Shown: positions 44,895-52,631 of the stretch, piece by piece
Layout of the letters: the number at the start of each line of letters is the position of its first letter
Numbering within the stretch: the stretch's first letter is position 1
Assembly: GCA_913061215.1 (NCBI GenBank)
Contig: CAJXSQ010000002.1
Span: 1 to 52,631, forward strand
Direction of reading: 5' to 3'
Length of the DNA stretch: 52,631 nt
Source: an uncultured Synechococcus sp.
Lineage (GTDB): Bacteria; Cyanobacteriota; Cyanobacteriia; PCC-6307; Cyanobiaceae
Notes under the pieces: model-generated
Databases searched by the model: none
Told to the model about the DNA's origin: nothing
The model's input: the letters and a program-made list of their open reading frames with translations, nothing else
Made by a program: the position numbers and the translations under genes

Positions 44895-46235
44895 ATGGAA
44901 CCCGTACTGGAACAGGCCCTGAATCTGCCCCTCCTGCTGGAGCAGCTGCGTGGGGAAGACGGCTTGGCGCTCCTGCTTCTGCAGCTCTTTCCACTCTTCC
45001 TGGTAGTGGAATTACCCCTCACCCTGGTGGTCGTTCTGGGGGTTCTGCGCTGGTGGATCCGCGAGCAGACGCTACCCCCGAGGCGGTCCCTCTACCGGCC
45101 GCGGGTGTCATGCCTGATCACCTGCTACAGCGAAGGGGCCGATGTGCGTAAAACGCTGGAAACCCTGTGCGAGCAGACCTACCCCGGTGAGATTGAGCTG
45201 ATCCCGGTGGTGGATGGAGCTGCTGCCAATCAGCACACACTGGCAGCCGTACGCGGATTTGAACTGCGCGAGGAATGGCGCCGCACCCGCCGCGTGCGGC
45301 CGATTGCCAAGTGGCAGCGGGGTGGCCGCGTGTCGTCGCTCAATGCAGGACTGTCGATGAGCACCGGCAGCATCGTGATGGCTCTGGATGGCGACACCTC
45401 CTTTGACAACACGATGGTGAGCGCGATGGTGCGGCATTTCGAAGATCCGAATGTGCCAGCGGTGGCCGGCAGCCTACGGATCCGCAACACCTGGACCTCT
45501 CTGGCCACAGCGCTGCAGGCAGTCGAGTATCTGATTTCAATTCAGATGGCCAAGACAGGCTTGAGTGAATGGAATCTTGTGAATAATATTTCTGGCGCTT
45601 TCGGTGCATTCCGCCGCGAAATCATTGAGCAGCTTGGCGGCTGGGATACCCACAGCGCCGAAGATCTCGACATCACGCTGCGGATCAAGAGTTACTTCGG
45701 GCGGCATCGCCAACTGCGCATTCCGTTCGAGCCAAGAGCCATCGGACATACCGATGGTCCCACAAGCATGGTGGGCCTGCTGAAGCAGCGATTGCGCTGG
45801 GATGGCGATCTGCTGTTTCTGTATGCAAGGAAACATTCTGGCAGCATCGCTCCCCGGTTGATGGGCTGGCCCAACTTTCTGATGACTGTGATCAGCGGCC
45901 TCTTCATCCAGGTTGTTCTTCCCTTCATCATCGTTGGTTATACGGCGATAACAGCGATCACCTTGCCCTGGCCCACCGTGCTGGCACTGTCCGTGCTGGT
46001 GTATGTGGTGTATCTAGTGGTACTCAGCTTGCAGTTTCTGCTGATGCTTCTGCTGGTGTCCGAGCGTCCTCAGCAGGATGTGAGGCTGATTCCGATTCTG
46101 CCGCTTTTCCCGATAGCCATGCTGCTGATCCGCTGCTGGAGCGCTGTGGCGATCCTCAACGAACTGTGGCGTCGCAGCCACGAGGAATCGTCGATGGCCC
46201 CCTGGTGGGTGCTGCGCCGCGCAACGCGCTTCTGA
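44895..46235 (+). CDS. Membrane GT2 processive polysaccharide synthase
   Basis: A 446-residue beta-glycosyltransferase. An N-terminal membrane helix (LFLVVELPLTLVVVLGVL, about residues 36-53) precedes the GT2 domain: VSCLITCYSEGADV, ALDGDTSFD (DxD; D165), HSAEDLDITLRI (E256/D257, catalytic base region) and QRLRWDGD (QxxRW, about 299), as in cellulose, chitin, hyaluronan and poly-GlcNAc synthases. Three or four membrane helices follow (about 325-415). The product sugar cannot be told. Parts of the gene (about 45530-46100) are clearly more AT-rich than the neighbours. It lies 21 bases after the zinc-ribbon gene. Confidence 0.9.
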   Translation: MEPVLEQALNLPLLLEQLRGEDGLALLLLQLFPLFLVVELPLTLVVVLGVLRWWIREQTLPPRRSLYRPRVSCLITCYSEGADVRKTLETLCEQTYPGEIELIPVVDGAAANQHTLAAVRGFELREEWRRTRRVRPIAKWQRGGRVSSLNAGLSMSTGSIVMALDGDTSFDNTMVSAMVRHFEDPNVPAVAGSLRIRNTWTSLATALQAVEYLISIQMAKTGLSEWNLVNNISGAFGAFRREIIEQLGGWDTHSAEDLDITLRIKSYFGRHRQLRIPFEPRAIGHTDGPTSMVGLLKQRLRWDGDLLFLYARKHSGSIAPRLMGWPNFLMTVISGLFIQVVLPFIIVGYTAITAITLPWPTVLALSVLVYVVYLVVLSLQFLLMLLLVSERPQQDVRLIPILPLFPIAMLLIRCWSAVAILNELWRRSHEESSMAPWWVLRRATRF

Positions 46236-47069
46236 ATGCCCCGGTTGATGCTGTTCCAGCCCGCTGCCACTGTTCTGCTCAGCCTGCTGCTCTCGGGCTG
46301 CGCCCGCCAACCGTGGAGCCAGGGCACGTACATCTGGGACAGTCGGGCGCTGCTGAATCAACAACAGCGGCCGCGGGAGCTGCAACAGCTTCGGCAGCAG
46401 GGGATGACCCATCTGCTGGTGGGACTTTCGGCCGCGCAAGCGCGCGACCCGAACAGTCCTGCGGCCCTGAACGCCCTGGTGGGGCAGGCCCACGCCAGCG
46501 GCCAACGGGTGCTGCTGCTGCTGGGTGATCCGGCCTGGATCACCCCAACCCAGCGGTTTGAGCTGGTGGCGCTGATCCGCCGCTTCCGCCACGTGCCCTT
46601 CGACGGCCTCCACCTGGACCTGGAGGTGGAACAGCTGGGCTGGCCGGTTCCCGCCGAACGGCTGCAGCAGTGGCTCGACACGCTGACGGTGGCCCGGCAG
46701 GCCAGTCCCTGGCCGCTGAGCATCTCCTCCCACCCGCGTTGGTTCGAGCCAGCAAGCGGCGAGGAGCGTGCCACGGAACCCTGCGTTCCCTGCAACCTGC
46801 AGGGATTGGCATCGGTGAGCCTGATGCTCTATTCACGCAACACGGCTCGCGTGAACGAGCGAACCCTGGCGATCGCCCGGCGCTGGCCGCAGCTGCACTT
46901 CCGGCTGGCTCAGAGCGTGGAAGCCGGACTGGAGCCCGGACTCAGCTGGCATGGCAGCAGCGCTGGCGCCCTGCAGCTGCAGATGCAACGCTGGCGCGGT
47001 GCATTAGCTGCGGATGGCATCGGCGGAATCGACTGGCAGGACTGGGCGGCATACCCCAAGGAGCCCTGA
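46236..47069 (+). CDS. Lipoprotein with glycosidase-like barrel
   Basis: A 277-residue protein with a lipoprotein signal (LLSLLLSGC, lipobox Cys at about residue 22). The mature part has barrel-like strands: HLLVGLS, VLLLLGDPAWI, FDGLHLDLEVEQLGW at about 127-141 (acidic residues at the end of a strand, as in GH18-like or related glycosidases), PLSISSHPRWF, VSLMLYS and GIDWQDWAAYP. A carbohydrate-active enzyme of the outer or inner membrane is likely, but the family is not certain. It abuts the GT2 gene without a gap. The HlyD-like gene starts three bases after it. Confidence 0.62.
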   Translation: MPRLMLFQPAATVLLSLLLSGCARQPWSQGTYIWDSRALLNQQQRPRELQQLRQQGMTHLLVGLSAAQARDPNSPAALNALVGQAHASGQRVLLLLGDPAWITPTQRFELVALIRRFRHVPFDGLHLDLEVEQLGWPVPAERLQQWLDTLTVARQASPWPLSISSHPRWFEPASGEERATEPCVPCNLQGLASVSLMLYSRNTARVNERTLAIARRWPQLHFRLAQSVEAGLEPGLSWHGSSAGALQLQMQRWRGALAADGIGGIDWQDWAAYPKEP

Positions 47070-47072
47070 ACG

Positions 47073-48101
47073 ATGAAGGTGCGCTTCGCCAGCAGCAAGG
47101 AGCGAGCCCCGGATCAGGACAACGGCCTGCGGGTGCTCTACGGCCCAGGCAAACGGGTGGCCTACAAGCTGCGCTGGTATCTGATCGTGGCGCTGGTGAG
47201 TTCGCCACTGCTGTGGATCGCGGGCCGGCTGCTGTTCGACGAGCTGCGCCCGGAGATGCCGGCCCAGCTGTCGGTGCCCAGCACGGAACTGCGGGCCAGC
47301 GTGAGCGGCACCATCAGCGACCTGCCGGTGAAGACCGGCCAGACGGTGAAACCCGGGCAACTGCTGGTGCAGCTCGACAACCCGGAATGGCGCCTGCGGC
47401 TTGAACAACTGCAACCGGGCGATCTGCACCGCGATGACAGCCTGGGCCGATCTGCGGAAGCGATCGCCGCCAGCACGGTGAAGCTGCAGGACCAGATGGT
47501 GCACCTCTACAAGGGCCTGCAACGCCAGGGCGGCCTGAGCTCGGCCGAACTGCTGCAATCGGAAGTGGAGCTCAACGCCCAGAAACTGGCGCTGCTGGAG
47601 CTGCAGCGGCGGCTGCGCCAGGACGACTTCCCTTATGAGGGCGAGCCGATCCAGAACCTGCGCGATACCCGTGAGCGCGAGTGGATCAAGGGCCGCATCA
47701 AGCTGCTCAGCCTCCGCTCCGGCAGTGCTGGACGGGTGGCGGAGGTGCTGGTGAACCAGGGCGAGAACGTGGGACCCGGCACGCTGTTGATGCGGATCGA
47801 GCAGGCGGAGGAACCGCTGCTGTGGGTGTATCTGCAACCCAAGCAGGGACGTGAGGCCCGCCCGGGCCAACTGTTGGAGGTGGAAATGCCGGATGGCAGC
47901 TGGCTGGAGGCCGCGGTGATCAGTCAACCGGATCTGGCGCGGCGGCTGCCGCCGGGACTGAGCAGCGGTGTGGGGGGCAACAACCTGGCCCTGCAGGTGC
48001 CTGCTCGCTTTCTCGAACCGCTGCCGGCGGCCTGGCGCGTGGATCAACTGCCGCTGCGGGTGCGGTTCCCGCTGCGCTGGCCGCGCCTCTGGCCAGGCTG
48101 A
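47073..48101 (+). CDS. HlyD-family periplasmic adaptor protein
   Basis: A 342-residue membrane-anchored adaptor. One N-terminal helix (YLIVALVSSPLLWIAGRLLF, about residues 36-55). A lipoyl-like half follows (LRASVSGTISDLPVKTGQTVKPGQLLVQLDN, about 71-101), then a helical hairpin (about 125-190) and the second lipoyl half (GSAGRVAEVLVNQGENVGPGTLLMRI, about 214-239), and a beta-rich end. Such adaptors connect inner-membrane exporters or synthases to the outer membrane. In cyanobacteria a HlyD-like protein is needed for cellulose secretion in Thermosynechococcus (from memory). Last gene of the cluster. Confidence 0.85.
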   Translation: MKVRFASSKERAPDQDNGLRVLYGPGKRVAYKLRWYLIVALVSSPLLWIAGRLLFDELRPEMPAQLSVPSTELRASVSGTISDLPVKTGQTVKPGQLLVQLDNPEWRLRLEQLQPGDLHRDDSLGRSAEAIAASTVKLQDQMVHLYKGLQRQGGLSSAELLQSEVELNAQKLALLELQRRLRQDDFPYEGEPIQNLRDTREREWIKGRIKLLSLRSGSAGRVAEVLVNQGENVGPGTLLMRIEQAEEPLLWVYLQPKQGREARPGQLLEVEMPDGSWLEAAVISQPDLARRLPPGLSSGVGGNNLALQVPARFLEPLPAAWRVDQLPLRVRFPLRWPRLWPG

Positions 48102-48118
48102 TTCTGGACAATGGCGGC

Positions 48119-49180
48119 ATGAAGATCCTGTTCTGGGGCACGCCGGCCTACGCCGTGCCCAGCCTTGATGCGCTGGTGGCCGCCGGCCATGAACTGGTGG
48201 GTGTGGTGACCCAGCCCGATCGCCGCCGCGGCCGCGGCAAGACCCTGATGCCCTCCCCGGTGAAAGCACGGGCCCTGGAACTGGGGCTGCCGGTGTTCAC
48301 ACCCGAGCGGATCCGCCGCGAACCGGATTGCCAACGCCAACTCGCCGATCTGGGGGCGGATGCCTACGTGGTGGTGGCCTTCGGGCAGATCCTGCCGCCG
48401 GAGGTGCTGGCCCAGCCGCCGCTGGGCTGCTGGAACGGCCATGGCTCACTGCTGCCCCGCTGGCGTGGTGCCGGCCCGATCCAGTGGAGCCTGATCGAAG
48501 GCGACGCCGAGACGGGGGTGGGGATCATGGCGATGGAAGCCGGCCTGGATACCGGGCCTGTGCTGCTGGAGCGCTCCCTGGCGATCGGGCTCACGGACAA
48601 CGCCCAGCAGCTGGCCGGCCGCCTGGCGGCACTCACCGCTGAGCTGCTGGTGGAAGCCATGCCTCGGATCGAAGCGGCTGGCCCCGGCCCGGAAGCGGAG
48701 CGGCTGGCACGCCTGGGGGTCCGCCACCAGAGCGAGGAGGGCATGACCTACGCGCGCATGCTCAGCAAGGACGACTTCCAGATCAACTGGACGCAATCGG
48801 CACTGGCAATTCACCGGCGGGTGATGGGGCTGTACCCCGGGGCCACCAGCACCTGGCAGGGCAAGCGGCTCAAGCTGCTGGCCACCGAGCCGCTGGTGCA
48901 ACGCCTGGCCGATCAGCTCAGCCCGGAGGCAGCGGCGCTGGCGCAGCGTTGGGGCATGCCACCAGGCAGCGCTCCGGCAGCCGATGCACCCGCGGGGGGC
49001 ACGGTGCTGGAACTGGTGCCGGGTGTGGGGCTGGTGGTGGCCAGCGGTGGCTGCCCGCTGCTGCTGCGGGAAGCCCAGCTGGAAGGGAAGAAAGCGGCGG
49101 CCGGCACGGCTCTGCTCCAACAGCTGCAGGCCAGTCCCGGCGATCAGCTGGGAGCCGGCGCTCAGGCGATCAGCAGCTGA
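48119..49180 (+). CDS. fmt: Methionyl-tRNA formyltransferase
   Basis: A 353-residue enzyme that formylates initiator Met-tRNA using 10-formyl-THF. It has ILFWGTPAYAVPSLDAL at the start, GVVTQPDRRRGRGKTLMPSPVK at about residues 37-58, the active-site WNGHGSLLPRWRGAGPIQW (HxSLLPxxRG) at about 104-122 and MEAGLDTGPVLL at about 139-150. One small change: the usual N-x-H is N-G-H-G-S, which is still compatible. The 3' end overlaps the convergent J-domain gene by 19 bases. Confidence 0.96.
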   Translation: MKILFWGTPAYAVPSLDALVAAGHELVGVVTQPDRRRGRGKTLMPSPVKARALELGLPVFTPERIRREPDCQRQLADLGADAYVVVAFGQILPPEVLAQPPLGCWNGHGSLLPRWRGAGPIQWSLIEGDAETGVGIMAMEAGLDTGPVLLERSLAIGLTDNAQQLAGRLAALTAELLVEAMPRIEAAGPGPEAERLARLGVRHQSEEGMTYARMLSKDDFQINWTQSALAIHRRVMGLYPGATSTWQGKRLKLLATEPLVQRLADQLSPEAAALAQRWGMPPGSAPAADAPAGGTVLELVPGVGLVVASGGCPLLLREAQLEGKKAAAGTALLQQLQASPGDQLGAGAQAISS

Positions 49181-49950
49181 TAGGCATCGTTGATGCGGCG
49201 GAACGCCTCGGCTTCGCCGCCCATATCGGGGTGATGCTGCTTCACCAGGCGGCGATGCGCCTTCTTGATCGCCTCCCGAGAAGCGCCCCAACTGAGCCCA
49301 AGTACCCGGTATGCCTCCTGGCGACGGGGATCTCTGTGGGCAGAGCCAGCACTGGTGGAGCCGGAGGTGCTGCTTCTCTCGCGGTCCGTACTGCGCCGGT
49401 CGCTGCGCGTGCGGCGACTGCCCCGGTGCTCGAGCTGCTGCACCCGCTGGCGCAGTTCCGCCACCACCCGCCGCGGATCATCGGCCAGCCATTCGCGGGC
49501 ACTGACGCCATAGAGCGCAAACGCGCAGAGCACCGCCAGGCGCTGTTTGCTGCGCAATCCCGCCACAGCGTTCTGCAGATCCCTGCCGAGGCCAGGCGCC
49601 AGCCGATCCAACCGCTGCTCCAGGCTCAGCTGCGGCAGAAAGCTGGAGCGGTTCAGCTGAACGATCAGGCCCTCAAGGCCGCTCTCAGCATCACCGGCCC
49701 GCAGCTGCGTCCAACCGGGCTGCTGCATGAGCTGCCGGACCCAGTGCTGCGCCTGCTCCGCCGACACCCACAGGGTGTGCGTGCTGGCGCGAGGCTCGCG
49801 CTCCAGCCGTTCATAGCGATCGAGCAGGCGCCGCAGCCGCAGCACCTCCTGCTTCAGGGCAGCGTTCTCCTCGAGCAGGGCATCCAGGTTGCCGGTCACC
49901 GGCCGCGAGGAACGGGCCCCGGAGGGCCACTGCCGCGGGTCAAACCCCAT
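49162..49950 (-). CDS. J-domain (DnaJ-like) protein
   Basis: A 262-residue protein. The C-terminal J domain (about residues 212-262) carries the HPD in KQHHPDMGGEAEAF. Upstream are a coiled-coil-like segment (LDALLEENAALKQEVLRLRRLLDRYERL, about 22-49) and a basic/Ser-rich linker (about 170-205: SRRTRSDRRSTDRERS). The J domain at the C-terminus would recruit Hsp70; the client is not known. Overlaps fmt by 19 bases at the 3' end and is the last gene of the minus-strand run with the DEAD-box helicase. Confidence 0.82.
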   Translation of the reverse strand: MGFDPRQWPSGARSSRPVTGNLDALLEENAALKQEVLRLRRLLDRYERLEREPRASTHTLWVSAEQAQHWVRQLMQQPGWTQLRAGDAESGLEGLIVQLNRSSFLPQLSLEQRLDRLAPGLGRDLQNAVAGLRSKQRLAVLCAFALYGVSAREWLADDPRRVVAELRQRVQQLEHRGSRRTRSDRRSTDRERSSTSGSTSAGSAHRDPRRQEAYRVLGLSWGASREAIKKAHRRLVKQHHPDMGGEAEAFRRINDAYQLLIA

Positions 49951-49968
49951 GGATCCCCAACGCCGGCG

Positions 49969-51267
<1,299 letters not shown>

Positions 51268-51414
51268 CCTGGTCAGCGTGGACGGTGTGGGCCGGGAGGC
51301 GGCTGCCTCCGCAGGCCGGCTGCCTCCACGGCGGCGGCGACGGGGACCGGGGTGAGACGTCAGTGCGATAACAACAGCCCAGCGGTTCGCTTCACCCTAG
51401 GGTCTGCCCGCCGC

Positions 51415-52095
51415 TCATCCCTCGGTGTAGAGGAAGCGCGCCTGCTCCAGCGTGAGCTGCAGATCGGCATCACTGAGGTCGCAGGCCTGGGGCCAATGCT
51501 GCTGCAGCCAGGGGCGCAGCGCAGCGGCATCACCAGCGGCTCCGCCGGTGAAGAACGCCTCCTGAGCCGCGAGAACCCGGAACTTGAGGAACTCGAGCAA
51601 TTGGGCCCGCAGCCGGGCAGGCTGAATCAGCCGGCAGCGCCGGCTATCCAGGCAGAGCTCGAAGCGATCACCCGGGGTGACGGTGCCCAGCGGCGGCGCC
51701 AACACCTCCAACACGCTGGCCGGCTGATGGTGCACCTGCTTGGTGTCCGGGTGCGGGTAGTAGATGAGTGCGGGGTGCCAGGGCGGCGATCCCTCGGTTC
51801 GAGCCAGGTGGCGGATCCGGCAGCGCCAGAAGGAGAAGGTTTCCGGTGGATGCAGCTCCGTCCAGCGCAGTTGCTCGAAGCGGTGATCCGGCTGCTGCAG
51901 CCGCCATTCCCCCGGGCTGAAATCGAGGTTGAGGGTGGCGGCAGCAAAACCACTGAGATCCAGCCCCAACGCCGCAAAGCAGGGCCGTTGCAGGGCGATC
52001 GTGCCAGCCGGATAGGGACTATCCACCGCGCGGCCGGAAGCCACCCCGTGGCCGCCCACCAGCCGCCCCTGCCAGCAGCTCTCCCGCGGGCTCAA
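51415..52095 (-). CDS. Conserved-looking cyanobacterial protein, function unknown
   Basis: A 226-residue soluble protein without recognised domains. It starts from a TTG: SPRESCWQGRLVGGHGVASGRAVDSPYPAGTI, then LNLDFSPGEWRLQQPDHRFEQLRW and a C-terminal helix rich in Leu/Ala. The overlap of the start with the next upstream gene (about 4 bases) suggests co-transcription. No function can be proposed. Confidence 0.6.
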   Translation of the reverse strand: MSPRESCWQGRLVGGHGVASGRAVDSPYPAGTIALQRPCFAALGLDLSGFAAATLNLDFSPGEWRLQQPDHRFEQLRWTELHPPETFSFWRCRIRHLARTEGSPPWHPALIYYPHPDTKQVHHQPASVLEVLAPPLGTVTPGDRFELCLDSRRCRLIQPARLRAQLLEFLKFRVLAAQEAFFTGGAAGDAAALRPWLQQHWPQACDLSDADLQLTLEQARFLYTEG

Positions 52096-52442
52096 GCCGG
52101 CACCTCCGCCCCGCTGTAGTGGGCGCAGCGCTCACAGGGACCCTCGGGCAGCACGGCGCAGCGCAGCAGCGGACTGCGGGCATTGAAGCGGCAGCTGGGA
52201 TCGCCGATCACCCAGCGGCCCTGCCACCAGCGGGCATCAGCCGGTTGCTGCTGCACCTTCACCTGCAGGGCAATGGCGCTGAGCTCATAGCGACCGCTGC
52301 GCAGCTGATAGCGGTGATGGCGCTGCAGCACCAGAAAGCTGCGGTTGTCCACCACGAGCCAGCGACCGGGCTGTGGGATCTCCTCCAGCTCCAGCCGCTC
52401 CAGCAAACGATTGCTCCCGGCCTGGCGCAGTTCCACATGCAT
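52092..52442 (-). CDS. Small cyanobacterial protein (DUF6464-like)
   Basis: A 116-residue protein: HVELRQAGSNRLLERLELEEIPQPGRWLVV, then RSFLVLQRHHRYQL, VKVQQQPADARWW, and a Cys-containing end (GDPSCRF, LRCAVLPEGPCERCAHY) that may bind zinc. It resembles the DUF6464 proteins of cyanobacteria as I remember them, at moderate certainty. ATG at 52442, five bases after the TerC stop, and overlapping the next gene's start, so part of a minus-strand operon. Confidence 0.6.
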   Translation of the reverse strand: MHVELRQAGSNRLLERLELEEIPQPGRWLVVDNRSFLVLQRHHRYQLRSGRYELSAIALQVKVQQQPADARWWQGRWVIGDPSCRFNARSPLLRCAVLPEGPCERCAHYSGAEVPA

Positions 52443-52447
52443 GGCGC

Positions 52448-52631
52448 TCAGGGGTTCAGTTCACCGGGTTCAGCGCTGGGGTAACGGCTGGAGAAGCCCC
52501 AGGCAAACAGCAGGCCCACCGCCAGCAGCAGAGCCCACTCGGGCGGCACCAGGGCAGGCCAGGCCAGACGCAGCAACAGCCGCACACCCACCAGACCCAC
52601 CGCCAGGTAGCCGGCGGTCTCCAGATGGCGG
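52448..52631 (-). CDS. TerC family membrane protein, C-terminal part (partial)
   Basis: The last 60 or so residues are in the window, ending in TGA at 52450-52448. They read HLETAGYLAVGLVGVRLLLRL, then a second hydrophobic helix ALLLAVGLLFAWGFSSR and a short acidic tail. The pattern of a helix starting HLETAGY followed by a second helix matches the end of cyanobacterial TerC-family proteins, which have roles in thylakoid membrane integration and metal ion handling. The gene continues beyond the window. Confidence 0.55.
   Translation of the reverse strand, partial: RHLETAGYLAVGLVGVRLLLRLAWPALVPPEWALLLAVGLLFAWGFSSRYPSAEPGELNP

Noticed and set aside
51268-51414. Repeated GGCTGCCTCC and CCCTAGGG before the helicase
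   Set aside because: They are short and fit GC-rich coding-like sequence; no array or known element could be supported.

Overview
The window is about 52.6 kb of GC-rich, tightly packed bacterial chromosome from a cyanobacterium. Photosynthesis and chlorophyll genes show this: acsF, psb30 (ycf12), ycf20, DUF2996, DUF3685 and DUF3727 proteins, and a thylakoid thioredoxin-like factor. The proteobacterial-type phosphoribulokinase beside leuB, the split UPF0016 Mn exchanger, the very short intergenic regions and the high GC point to the alpha-cyanobacterial (Synechococcus/Cyanobium) clade, probably a high-GC Cyanobium-like strain. The genus is an inference. I saw no rRNA, tRNA, CRISPR array, insertion sequence or phage. 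No gene-free stretch exceeds 300 bases; the longest, about 190 bases at 14087-14274, holds a perfect long palindrome.

Layout. 1-2.5 kb: tail of a membrane protein, a VapBC-type toxin-antitoxin pair, a CSP41-like NAD-epimerase (minus) and a Coq4-like protein. 2.5-9 kb: a Trp-rich TIGR02450 domain fused in frame to HisA, a Fur-family regulator, a DUF3685 protein, a thylakoid thioredoxin-like factor, fumarase and PIN-PhoH (minus). 9-22.4 kb: a long plus-strand run of an F420-ligase-like protein, a GNAT-like protein, RuvX, DUF3727, YqeG, ProB, LpxD, LeuB, PRK, PilD, AccD, a secreted protein, a Gfo/Idh/MocA oxidoreductase and class II aldolase, closed by a clear intrinsic terminator. 22.4-28 kb: UPF0182 (minus), ThrC, a MoaD/ThiS-like carrier and a bicupin. 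28-34 kb: a short-N-terminus FtsH (minus), RpmF, the minus-strand set CbbY-Ycf20-glycerate kinase, RecJ and psb30. 34-43.4 kb: a YkgJ-like protein, the two half-size Mn exchangers, an RNB-family protein with degenerate catalytic motifs, UbiX, DUF2996, AcsF and the TldD/TldE pair. 43.4-48.1 kb: a four-gene cluster that looks like a membrane polysaccharide synthesis and export system. 48.1-52.6 kb: Fmt, a J-domain protein, a DEAD-box helicase, two cyanobacterial proteins of unknown function and a TerC fragment.

Most genes are core photoautotroph housekeeping: Calvin cycle (prk, fba, cbbY), photorespiration (glycerate kinase), chlorophyll (acsF), His/Leu/Pro/Thr, fatty acid and lipid A synthesis. 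The most novel part is 43.4-48.1 kb. There a six-CxxC zinc-ribbon protein (TackOD1-like) with a C-terminal segment that may be a degenerate GGDEF domain precedes a processive GT2 synthase, a glycosidase-like lipoprotein and a HlyD-like periplasmic adaptor. This is a synthase-hydrolase-adaptor logic with an unusual metal-binding partner. Other points of interest are the RNB pseudoenzyme, the TIGR02450-HisA fusion, the 19-bp-arm palindrome downstream of proB, the FtsH lacking its first membrane segment, and the cbbY-ycf20-glycerate kinase coupling. All identifications come from reading motifs by eye; no database was searched.
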